From Dermacentor variabilis (taxonomy: Eukaryota > Arthropoda > Arachnida > Ixodida > Ixodidae), in NCBI RefSeq assembly GCF_050947875.1, contig NC_134569.1:261031100-261095099 (forward strand): a stretch of DNA of 64,000 nt. Direction: 5' to 3'. The notes beneath the pieces were generated by a model. It made no database searches and was not told the origin of the DNA. It worked only from the letters and a program-made list of their open reading frames with translations. Below, one piece after another: positions 54,322 to 64,000 of this stretch. The stretch's first letter is position 1. Each line of letters begins with the position of its first letter. The position numbers and the translations under genes are program-made.

Positions 54322-55756
54322 TAGCGCTGGGGGGATGAAAGGGGGGCGGAGCTGGTTACGAGGCCGACGACGACGCGAAACCCAGGAACGGACGCCAAAG
54401 AGCTGCGCTCTAAAACAGAATCGTCAGCTAATCGTGCCATCACCGTACTCCCACCTGAGTAATTCGATCGACGTCTTTCTTTTTCCGGCATTCAATCATC
54501 ATCCTACAGTCGTCGTCATGGCGTCATGTTCGTGGGCTAGCGTGGTATACGAGTGCCGCAGCAAAGTGGGCCGATACCAGAGACAGTGTAGGCCGAACGT
54601 AGCCGAACCAACAAAAATTTCAGACTGACCACTACAGATTTTAGCAAAATATAAGTTCGGCAGTAAAGTGTGTAGCTACATTGCTTGAATCCTAACCGCA
54701 TTTCCGTCGACAGGCGCCCCAAGATGGGTTCTGCCGTAACTAAAGCTATGCCGGCGTGTGCGTAGAGCGGACAGGTCTTCCCAACGTATTTATTTACCTT
54801 TTTGCCTCACCTCCGGCAACATTGTTGCAAATAAAAGTCAATTCAGTTCATTATGCAATCAGATTTTTTGGTAATTGCTATCCCAGAGCTCAGCACAGCT
54901 GATAATAGTCAGCGCGCTTAGATGGAGCATCACCTGTTGTTACATCGCCTGCCGTTTCTTTGTTTGATAGGTAAGAAGATAGAACAACATTCGCATTTTG
55001 CACAATCATCAGCAGCAGCGTCCACAGTTCTACTTCGTGCTTTAACGTTTACCTAAAGTTACGCGCACTTTAACCATTCATGTAAACATTCTTTGCGGTT
55101 CCCATGCAGGCCAGTTTACTGCCGCCTAGAAATGAAAGGTCCATAGGTCGAGGCGCTGAATATAACCGTGTGTATGTCCGTAGAACAACCCCAACCTAAT
55201 TAGTGCATGACCTGAAACTTGATATAGAGCGATCATGGAACAATATAGACAAAGACGTAGCAGAATAAGCCACTCAACCGTTAGATTGGTGCCTTGTTCG
55301 TGCCAATTATAAAGGCGGCCCAAAAAAATAACCGATAGCGCAACATAGTTACGTTGACCTGCCGTACTATTGAAGAATGGCAATATAGTGCTAGAACTGC
55401 AATGTATATTCATGCGTTATAACAAGAAAAGGAGGAATAGGAACGAGATCTTTAGGCAGAAGTTGAAAATATTTCTTTCTGGGTATTGTAAATTTGCGGC
55501 GACCCCGGCATAGACGCTAACCGAGAACTTAAGTACTCTTCCGAAAAATTTTATTAAGCACAAATGGAAGACATCGTATTGGGTATGATTAGCTAGTACC
55601 TCGCATCTGTATCAAGATCCAATTTTATAGCATTTTTGCCACCCTAGCCGCATTCAGATTCAACGCATTCCTTTGTCTTTATTAGCAACCATGGATCTAT
55701 CAAAATTTCTCAAGTGTAGGGGTTTGTTCATTCCACAATTGCTGGCCCAAGTAGGC
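54322..55756. other. No gene recognised
   Basis: AATAAA at 54829 follows T-rich sequence, but no coding exon ends near it. The remainder shows only short frames. Confidence 0.4.
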
Positions 55757-57075
55757 TAAGATTTATTTATTTATTTACAGTACCCTCAGGGCCCAGAAGG
55801 GCGTTACAGAGGGGGTGGGTACAAAAATAATAAAATATACGTGTTCAAACAATTATTAGTATTAAGGTGATGAAGTCAAAACATAATCAGTTATTGCAGT
55901 CTTGAAAGACGATGCCCCCTCGATGCAGGCGATAGAGGGGGGAAGGCACTCGGCACTGGTTTTCGGAGAAAACATTTTTGCGACCGAAAGGAATGAACAC
56001 CGATGATCAAGACGCGACGACGTGAACGAAGGCTCTGAAAGTAAGTCTTGTTTAAGCGAGCTGTTTTCGTAAAAGATTTTTTGAAAAAGGCAGAGACGGG
56101 AAATGTTTCTTCGAATGTGCAAGTTAATAAGGCCAAGGTTTGACTTCATTAAAGAAACGCTAGATGTGCGGGAATAATTAGAAAGGATGAAACGTGCTGA
56201 CCTGTTCTGAACTGAGTCAATGGTATCTGCTAGTGTTTTTTTGACCAGGGTCCCAGACAGATGACGCGTACTCTAGCTTCGGTCTAATTAGTGTTTTGTA
56301 GAGCAGTAACTTCAAATGGGGTGGGGCTTGTGAGAAATTCCTGCGAATGTAGCCAAAAGATCTGTTTGCATTGTTCGTGATATGTTCGATGTGCGCATGC
56401 CACGAAAGATTACTCCTTAGCTGGATTCCAAGATATCTATACGAAGTCACATGCTCAAGGTTGGTTTCATTGATAATATAGGAGTTTGTGAGTTCGAGCG
56501 ACATAATTTTGCATTTAGTCGGATTTAAGAACATTAGCCACCTTGAAATGTTATCTATATCTTTCTGAAGCATAAAGTTATCATGCTGATTAGTTATTTC
56601 ACGGTATAGAACGCAATCGTCGGCTAAAAGTTTAATAGAACTATTAACTACGGCAGGTAAGTCGTTTATATAAATTAGGAATAATAACGGTCCCAAGACG
56701 GAGCCTTGAGGAACTCCTGACTTCAAGGCGCAGTGCGGGGATGCGGAACCGTTAGCTGTTACAAACTGGGTACGGTTGTTGAGAAAACATTCTATCCATT
56801 TCAGAATATTAGGGTCAATATTAAGAGTACTAAGTTTAAGAAGCAGTAAGTGATGAGACACCTTGTCAAACGCTTTCGCATAATCTAGAAAGATACAGTC
56901 AATGACTTGGCCTTTGTCTAAAGAGCAAGAAATGTTATGTATGAACGATATTAGTTGCGTTTCGCAGTAGTAGTCTTTGCGAAACTCATGCTGAGATGAA
57001 GTGATTGTTAAAGCCACGAACAAATGATAGACAATAGAAGAAAATGTTGGTGAAATTTGAAGATGCAATGAACTA
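55757..57075 (-). mobile_element. CR1-type LINE, 5'-truncated (RT and 3' end)
   Basis: RT blocks DCIFLDYAKAFDKVSHHLLL, LKSGVPQGSVLGPLLFLIYI, IKLLADDCVLYREITN, YRYLGIQLRSNLSWHAHIEH and KTLIRPKLEYASSVWDP are in one open frame from about 57000 to 56217. Motif C is LADD. Downstream the frame is lost, but RSDHRCSF/FRSQKCF-type text continues to the 3' end, which is TTTATTTATTTACAG on the plus strand, like the CR1 at 26142. The endonuclease and ORF1 are missing. Confidence 0.87.
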
Positions 57076-57195
57076 TCATGGGCATTTGAAATACCAAAAA
57101 CGGATTGCGTCCCAGGCGGTACAATGGGCATGGTGTAATGGGTGCTTCAGGCAGAATATACAGCTCCCACGTTGATATGACGGGCCACCACTTTG

Positions 57196-57198
57196 CAC

Positions 57199-57243
<45 letters not shown>
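57196..57243. repeat. (CA)n microsatellite
   Basis: About 23 CA units, one interruption (CG) near the left end. It produces spurious Cys-Val and Thr-His frames. Confidence 0.95.
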
Positions 57244-57244
<1 letters not shown>

Positions 57245-57524
57245 TTCATTACGCAAGATGCCCACAATTTCTATGGTCCCATAGCCAATGGCGAGTACGA
57301 GGCCCATTTAGAAATATACATAAGCGAAACTGGTGTAAAGTAATGCTAGTAATGAGTCCAGTAATAAGTATATTCGTACTGAGTAATAATGAATACAGGA
57401 AAATACAACATTTCGCAATAACCACAAAAATAACTGTAATAGCAGTAGGTAAATTTGCAAATGAAAACTTATTTTATGATTACTAATATTAGTCTTTTCG
57501 GTAAGTTAACAATAAGAACAGGAA

Positions 57525-57768
57525 AATTACAGTTCACAATAAACACAAGAGAAACCTAATGAAACAATTGTTGTACATGGTTTAACAAAACAAGAACGCA
57601 AATATCTATCCGTCCATGAAGGAGAAATAATTACTTCGAAATAAGAAATTACAGTTCACAATAAACACAAGAGAAACCTAATGAAACAATTGTTGTACAT
57701 GGTTTAACAAAACAAGAACGCAAATATCTATCCGTCCATGAAGGAGAAATAATTACTTCGAAATAATA
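57525..57768. repeat. Tandem duplication, 2 x 122 bp
   Basis: The AT-rich unit starting AATTACAGTTCACAATAAAC occurs at 57525 and 57647, essentially identical. No coding content. Confidence 0.9.
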
Positions 57769-57829
57769 ATTTTTTCATTGCACTCAGCAATTTCTCCAAG
57801 TTTTCTTGCATAAAACGGAATACCATTCC

Positions 57830-60800
57830 AGTCTTTCGCTAAAGCATAGTGTACCAATTGCTTGCCATAGGTGTTTTATTGGAGGCATATTTAGTTTAAC
57901 AAAAGTTTGGTTCTTAGGCGTTGTGGTGTGCAGAGTACCGAAATAGGGAATGGCTCGTTGGGCATCTTATAACATTGTTAATACGTGTGGTTAATCTTAT
58001 TTCTCGTACGAAATCAAAAGAGAAGATTTCAAGCATAGAAAACAGGGGTTTGCTTGGTTCATAGTATCGCGAGAAAGTTAACTTACGTACAGCTCGTTTT
58101 TGCAACCATCGCACTGGTTCAAGCTAGGAGTTGTATGTGAAACCGGACGACTCTACACAGTACAAAAGATGGCACTTCACTAGAGTCAAGTACCAAAAGC
58201 AAAGTATTGAAACGTCAAAATATTCACACGAGCTTGTAGAGAACAACTTGAAGCTAATTTAAAGCAGGCAGCGTCCAGCTGAAACTGCCACTTTTAAGCC
58301 GCTGCCTTGAAGGACGCCAAGAGAAAAAGTACGCTCGAGGGGGAAATTATTGATACGTGGTAGTATGTCCTTTCGTGGAGTATTATTCGTTCGGGAGTGG
58401 AATATCATAAATTTACTTTTATTAGGATTGATGCCAATCTTGTTAGCAGCAGACAAAACAGCAAGTTTGGCTAGACAAGTATTCTTTTCTATTATATGTG
58501 AAATGTTTTCGCCGGTGATATTCAGAGCGGTGTCCTCATACATGAACGTTTCGGCAGTGGTTAGTAGTTGTGGTCATTTATGTGTAGCAGGTAGAGCAAA
58601 GGACATAATACGGAACCTTGTAGCATACCTGTTTGAATGCACTGAAGGCATGAAGTGATGTTGTTAATAATTGCCTTTTTTTACAACCTTTCGGGTAACT
58701 CTGAAAGAAATCCCATGTAGTATTGCGGAAGCCATATTTACGTAATTTGAAAAGTAATATTTCACGGTGTACACTATAAATGCTTTCTGAGGCCAAGAAA
58801 ACCGCTACAACAAATTTATTTTGAAGGGCGGTATATGAAGACGGACTCAGTGTGAGCAATTGGGTGTTCTTATTTAGAATTCATTGGTCAGAATCATTAT
58901 CGATTAGGACCTGATACGTGATATTTGTGCAAAAATAAATGGACGCGTTTTGCGACTATTAAAAAAAATATTATTAAGAATACTCAGCAGAGGTATCGCG
59001 CGGTAGCAAGAAGGGTCAGGCCTGTCCCCCTCTTTATAGACAGTGGTAAATTTGGCTATTTTAAATGGCGATGGATATTTTCTAGTACGTAATGAGTAGT
59101 TCAATAGATCGGTCAACTTGTCTCCTTTTGTATCAGTATTCTCTGTTACAACCCGCGCTAAAATCTTGTTCCGAGCCGGCGCTTTAGTCATTACTAGCTT
59201 GTTCGCAATTTCATGCACCTACGCATAACGAAACTATTCGTCTTGGAAATAGGTGTACACGATGCTTTGCTAAGACGAAGCAGCGCTTTAGCCAGAGAGT
59301 GACCAACATTTGACAGTATTCTCAGTAACAATATCAGGCACAATTTTTTCGCGAGTATGTCCAGTTGCTCCATTGATTATTTCCCGAGTTTTTCATGACT
59401 TACCAGCAGCTTGTTCAATAAGGTTGTAGTAAGAGAGAGAGAGAGAGAGAAATGCAAATGAGAGGAAGGCAGGGAGGTTAACCAGACTTAAAACGTCCGG
59501 TTTGCTACCCTGCACTAGGGGAAGAAAAAGGGGAAGTAAAGACGGAAAGAAGAGCGTGACAAAAATAAAAGCGAAAAAATATGAAAAGGGACGAAATGGG
59601 GTCATTACAGTCTTTCTAATAGGCCACTGTCACGTAGAAAAGTCAACAGAGCCTTGACCGACTTTTGCTGCGACGACAGTTCACGTCGGCATTCCAAAAC
59701 TGACTGTTCTGAAAGTGGCCTGTCGTCAAGGCGTGCCAACGCGGTCGCTAGTGACAGCCGGTGCGCGCTGTAGCGAGGACAGTGGCAAAGCACGTGTTCG
59801 ATAGTCTCTTCGCCACCGCAGTGTCTGCAAGCCGCGCTGTCGTCCATACCGACTCGGAAGGCGAAGGATCTTGTGTAGGCGACACCAAGCCACAGTCGGC
59901 AAAGTACTGCTGTTTCGAGTCAAGAGAGTCCAGGTGGGGGTCGAAGTCGAAGGGATGGGTCCAGTCGGTGTAGACGTGTATGTTTTAAGCTGGGTGTGTT
60001 CCATAAAGTTTTGATGGCTTCATTTGCAAGCACGCGAATTTTCGTTGCAGCGTCTGTTCTTGAGAATGGAATGGAGTCTTGCAAGCCATCCTCGTGTGCA
60101 GATCGTGCTGCTGCGTCGGCACGTTCATTGCCCATTATGCCACAGTGGCTTCGAATCCACTGCGACGTGATGTCGTGTCCTTGCTCGACGAGGTGGTGAA
60201 GCAGCAGTCTGATTTCTATAACTAGTTGTTCGTGGGGTCCTCGGCGAAGGTTGCAGTAATATTCTCGTCTACATTTACGTGACAAAACTACACGTATATG
60301 AAAGGCCGTTTTGCACTCACTTAGATGGCCGTTATGCTTATTGCGTTTCCGTTTATAACACGAATAGTGCAGTGCCTTAAGTGCGTCTGAAAAATTGTTG
60401 GTATTTCATATGTGGTTATAATGATGATAGTTTTGGAGTTGTAACAGAGTCTGTAATAACCTTATTACATTAGCAAGTTCTTGGTCTACGTCGCCGAGAT
60501 AAATCTCGTGCCAAATGATTGAAAGTAAAAAAAATTACGATCCTTTGAATAAACAATTCTGTAAGATGTTCTGTGGCCAGCATAGTTTCCCATAGGCGCT
60601 CGTTCTATCGTGAGAAAGGCTGATGTGTGATCGGTGACAGGCTCGTTAAAAACGTCTGCTGTTATGTCTGTACGAATATTAGCGAGCAGATCTTCTAAAA
60701 TAGTCTCTGATGTGCTGGTCACCCAGGTAGATACAGTGATTAGATTGCGAAAATTATATGAGCTTATCAGGTAAATATATTATTTGTGGCTAGCGCTGCA

Positions 60801-61230
60801 GGCAGGAATTTTTATACCATCAATAATTATAACCTGGTTACGGCCAGTCCTTGACAGGGATAAATTAACTTCCTGAAGCTTGTCATGAAAACAGCTTGTG
60901 GCTGTGTTTGGTGGCCAATAAATCACATCGACAATAAGCGAGAATTCCACCTGCAGAAGTGCTTCAACATACGCTACGCTGCATGTGAACTCACATAGTG
61001 TAGACAAGGGGAGCCATTTCTTGACAAAATGGGCAGCGCCTCTACCATGAGAATAAGATGCACGTGGCCGGGATGTAATGTGGTATACAGATATGATAAC
61101 TGCCTCTTCTCAGCCATGCATCAGTGGCTGCAATAACGACCTAATGTTTATCATGCTGCGAAATAAACTGTGCAACAAGGTTGAGATTTTTTCCTATACG
61201 GCGGGCGTTGCAGTGATAAAGTGTTGAATT
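57830..61230 (-). mobile_element. CR1/L2-group LINE (endonuclease to RT end), interrupted by another LINE
   Basis: Minus-strand order: endonuclease start CNARRIGKNLNLVAQFISQH (61215), VDVIYWPPNTATSCFHDKLQ and a mutated GDFN block (IIIDGIKI, near 60800), VTDHTSAFLTIE (60640); insertion 60285-59425; then ARNKILARVVTENTDTKGDK, FKIAKFTTVYKEGDRPDPSC, the RT core (58859-58580), LSAANKIGINPNKSKFMIFH (58440), and the tail MRWLQKRAVRKLTFSRYYEP (58114). Every domain is frameshifted, so this is an old copy. Confidence 0.8.
59425..60285 (-). mobile_element. I/R1-group LINE 3' fragment (RNase H, zinc finger, 3' UTR) nested in the previous LINE
   Basis: LVIEIRLLLHHLVEQGHDIT, SQWIRSHCGIMGNERADAAA (RNase H last block) and, after frame breaks, CRHCGGEETIEHVLCHCPRY (C-terminal cysteine motif) and LLTFLRDSGLLERL with a stop at 59605. 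The 3' UTR ends in a (GA)n run at 59430-59450. It is 5'-truncated within RNase H. Confidence 0.83.
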
Positions 61231-63171
61231 TCTTTTCGGGTTAGACTTGCGCCTTGAGCCATTGCAATCTTAGTTTGTTAAGAGCATCCATATGTGGCAC
61301 GTGCTGTCCGCACCGCTGCACCCAGCCATACAGGCAAGCGTACAGCTGGCTTTTGTGTGGCATTGCATGGAAAACACGTATTCTCCGCAGCCTACTTCCA
61401 ATCACGCCACATTTGTAAAGGCCTCTGCAGAAACTATTCGGCTTGCTAGTGTAGTCTCTTTCTGCAATGTTGTGCGAAATCATTTAAACAGTCTACATTA
61501 GGTTAGTCTTCCGTTGGTCCCCTGTTTATGCGCCGAAACCAAGTGAGATGAACACGTGAATCAGTTCGGTTTTTTAAGTGATCCTTGTTGGCAATTGGAC
61601 TTCAAAGCGATGCATGTCTGACAAATCGCTTCTCCTGCTTTCTGCACACGCCTCTATATGCATCACAGATAAACATTGTTCGATGTAAGTGCCATGGCGC
61701 TGTGCTCTTTCTGCCATACATTATCGCAGCTTAAATTTGCCTCTGGTTGCGGTGAGTGCAACACTTTATATGCGCTTGTGGTTATGCTGTGGAGAGGTGA
61801 TGCATGAAATATCTATGTTCAAATATGTTGTGTTCCCTGTGACCTGCCCCACCACACTGGTGACGATTATGTTTCTGAATACCAATAGGGAAAAAAAGGC
61901 TCGCAAAGCCAATGCATGCACATTTGCTGTATCAACCGCGCGTCCGGCGAACACTCGTTTTCGTTACTGACAAGCGCATCACTGCACTTTCGGAAGGCTA
62001 TTCCCCCGTTAAAAACAACTACATGTTCTACTGAGTCGATGCATGATCTCACAGCACTATTTCTTTTTCCGTTCACGGAAAGGGCTTCTCTCATAAATGT
62101 CTCGGGAGCTAACCACCATGTTCCCAAGTTACTTTACTTGCCAATGGCACCCATACATTTAAACGTGGCATCTGACAAACTTCTAAAGACGGTTGGTACA
62201 ACTCCGCCGGTTAGACAATTCCGCAGTTGCGATACCTTGAAGTAGTCAGCGTCACACGTTCCCGTTCTTCCATGCGCTCCTGAGCAAGCGACGGCAGCAC
62301 CACGTAGAACTGGAGCATTCATTTAAATATATTAATCTCGCTCTTCCTAATCGCAAATGCTCAGCGAAGCGGCTGCGAGGGTGATGGCTTTTCACGCGGA
62401 TGCACCATTTGCGATAACACTGCGTAGAATGCGCTGCAGCTTGTTTTTAAAATCATTAGCATATTCAGGGCAGCGACGCCTTTCGAGCAACCTTGTTTGG
62501 CGCCCCTTCTCGCTCGCTCATATTTGTCGCGCTATGCTTCGTTGAGTGGCAGCCTTCACCGGAAATGGCATAAAAACCTTCCACGCCAGAAACTCCCCCG
62601 AGATAAGGTTCATCGTTTCTGGTAGATTGTCTTCTTTATCTCTCCGCTATCACATTGCGAGAAGGAAAGCACTCGTGCAGTGAAGAAAAATGGTGCTACA
62701 AGGGAACTTAGGTATCGAACCTGGAATAAAGTGATGCATTTGTGCGGGTTTCACTAACGCAGTGTTTTCGAAGCCAGCGTAAGCACAAATGTACATGATA
62801 TAAATTTGAATCTTTTTTTTTAAATTTTGCCACGATGGTGCAAATCACGTTGCGGCAGCCGCCACAACGCCCTGCCTTGACGTGACGACGTAATATGCAA
62901 TGACGTCTCAACACGGTAGAAACCAAACCGAGACTGCCAGTAATAGGCTAAATTAAATAATCCAGGGTGCCCTGAGGCTTGGCATTATTTTTTCTAGGGT
63001 TTAGAGGTACCGCGTCTTCATTTAAAGAAAGCAAAAAAGGCTTGAAAATGTTGGGTCATTACCTTTTAAATGGTTCGAATACATGGATACTACGCTGCTT
63101 GGTATTTTGTATGTCCTATTTTAGTTCTAGTTTAGTTTAGTTTTAGTTCTAGTTTAGCTTTAGCGGAGAGA
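61231..63171. other. No gene firmly recognised
   Basis: Several minus-strand frames (61241-61483, 61867-62127, 62134-62322) look moderately coding-like: VSQLRNCLTGGVVPTVFRSL and RSCIDSVEHVVVFNGGIAFR occur in adjacent frames, as in a decayed gene. None matches a family I know. A TAGTTCTAGTTTAG simple stretch lies at 63120-63165. Confidence 0.35.
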
Positions 63172-64000
63172 CGAGAACTAGGAGTCGGATTTCTGATTAA
63201 TAAGAATTAGCTGGTAACATACAGGAATTCTATAGCATTAACGAGAGGGTGGCAGGTCTTGTGAAACTTCATAAGAGGTACAAAATGAAGGTCTTACAGG
63301 TCTACGCCCCTACAACCAGCCATGATGACCAGGAATTCGAAAGCTTCTATGAAGACGTGGTATCGTCGATGGGTAAAGTGAAAACAAAATACAGGCAAGA
63401 AGCAGGCTGGAGACAAGTCAGTGGGGGAATATGGCATAGGCACTAGGAATAGCAGCGGATAGCTATTAGTAGACTTTGCGGAACAGAATAATATGCGGAT
63501 AACGAATACCTCCTTCCACAAGCGGGATAGCCGAAAGTGGACGTGGAGGATCCCGAACGGCAAGACTAGAAATGAAAAAGACTTCATACCCTGCGCTAAC
63601 CTTGGCATCATACAAGATGTGGACGTGCTCGACAAGGTGCGCTGATGCGACCATAAGATGGTAAGAACTCGAATTAGCCTAAACATGAGGAGGGAACGGA
63701 AGAAACTGGTACATAAGAAGCCGAACAATGAGTTAGGGGTAGGAGGGAAAATAGAGCAATTCCAGATCAAGCTACAGCACAGGTTTTCGGCTTTAACTCA
63801 GGAAGAGGACCTTAGTGTTGAAGCAATGAACGACAATCTTGTGGGCATCATTAAGGAGTGTGCAACAGAAGTCGGTGGTAACTCCGTTAGACAGGATACC
63901 AGTAAGCTATCGCAGGAGACGAAAGATCTGATCAAAAAACGCCAATGTATGAAAGGCTCTAACCCTACAGCTAGAATAGGACTGGCAGAACTTTCGAAGT
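63172..64000 (+). mobile_element. RTE-like LINE endonuclease fragment, second copy, with active-site deletion
   Basis: It matches the fragment at 1-1020 on the opposite strand: ELGVGFLINK, QVYAPTTSHDDQEFESFYED, GEYGIGTRNS, RKWTWRIPNGKTRN and ALTQEEDLSVEAMND. About 34 bp are missing at 63394, exactly where the other copy encodes the ILMGDFNARV catalytic block, and numerous stops are present. It continues past the window edge. Confidence 0.86.

Noticed and set aside
57008..57486. Cys-Val and Thr-His repeat ORFs
   Set aside because: Both strands of the (CA)n microsatellite; only the adjoining CR1 RT frame is real.

Overview
The window is eukaryotic nuclear DNA, most likely from a hard tick (Ixodidae). 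Evidence: introns with consensus splice signals, a tRNA-derived SINE resembling the Ruka family described from Rhipicephalus (compared from memory), THAP exons, P-element-like transposase, Penelope elements, and crowded Ty3/gypsy, CR1, I-clade and RTE-like retrotransposons. There are no operons, prophages, CRISPR arrays or bacterial signals. No complete host gene can be assembled; almost all recognisable protein sequence is decayed mobile-element sequence.

Layout. 1-1.2 kb: minus-strand LINE endonuclease fragment; another fragment of the same family, on the plus strand, closes the window (63.2-64 kb). 1.3-19.4 kb: the most gene-like part, with isolated splice-flanked exons: minus strand at 2323-2387, 3413-3493, 6837-6977 and 10173-10508; plus strand THAP exons at 8923-9104 and 11287-11439, a continuation exon at 9888, and a terminal exon with a poly(A) signal at 14435-14545. 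A HARBI1-like nuclease relic lies at 17258-17795. Non-autonomous DNA transposons (4.7-5.1, 13.0-14.3 and 15.1-15.3 kb) and a SINE (9.25-9.48 kb) are scattered among them. 19.4-23.0 kb: minus-strand Ty3/gypsy copy (Gypsy-1) with a 167-bp foldback insert. 23.0-34.4 kb: an I-clade LINE split by a nearly full-length CR1 LINE. 34.4-36.1 kb: P-element-type transposase relic. 36.36-46.92 kb: plus-strand Gypsy-2, whose 3' LTR is split at its TA repeat by Gypsy-3, whose own 5' LTR is split by a 164-bp hairpin MITE. 50.0-52.7 kb: LINE tail, a Penelope-like element with RT and GIY-YIG domains, an inverted second copy of its 3' end, and an (ATCT)n tract. 52.7-54.3 kb: simple and duplicated GC-rich repeats. 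55.8-61.2 kb: two further LINEs, one containing a third.

The most interesting object is the CR1 LINE at 26142-32220. Its 5' end is exactly seven 300-bp direct repeats. Each carries a TATAAAG box pointing into the element. The outer end of the array falls about 30 bp downstream of where a TATA box would sit, that is, at the predicted transcription start. Six of the seven monomers form three near-identical 600-bp dimers. ORF1 starts in the last monomer phase with a 74-residue leader that ends in a 2A-type ribosome-skipping motif (GDVELNPGP), followed by a coiled coil and an RRM-like domain. This resembles rodent L1 promoter monomers, but with a TATA box and a 2A leader.
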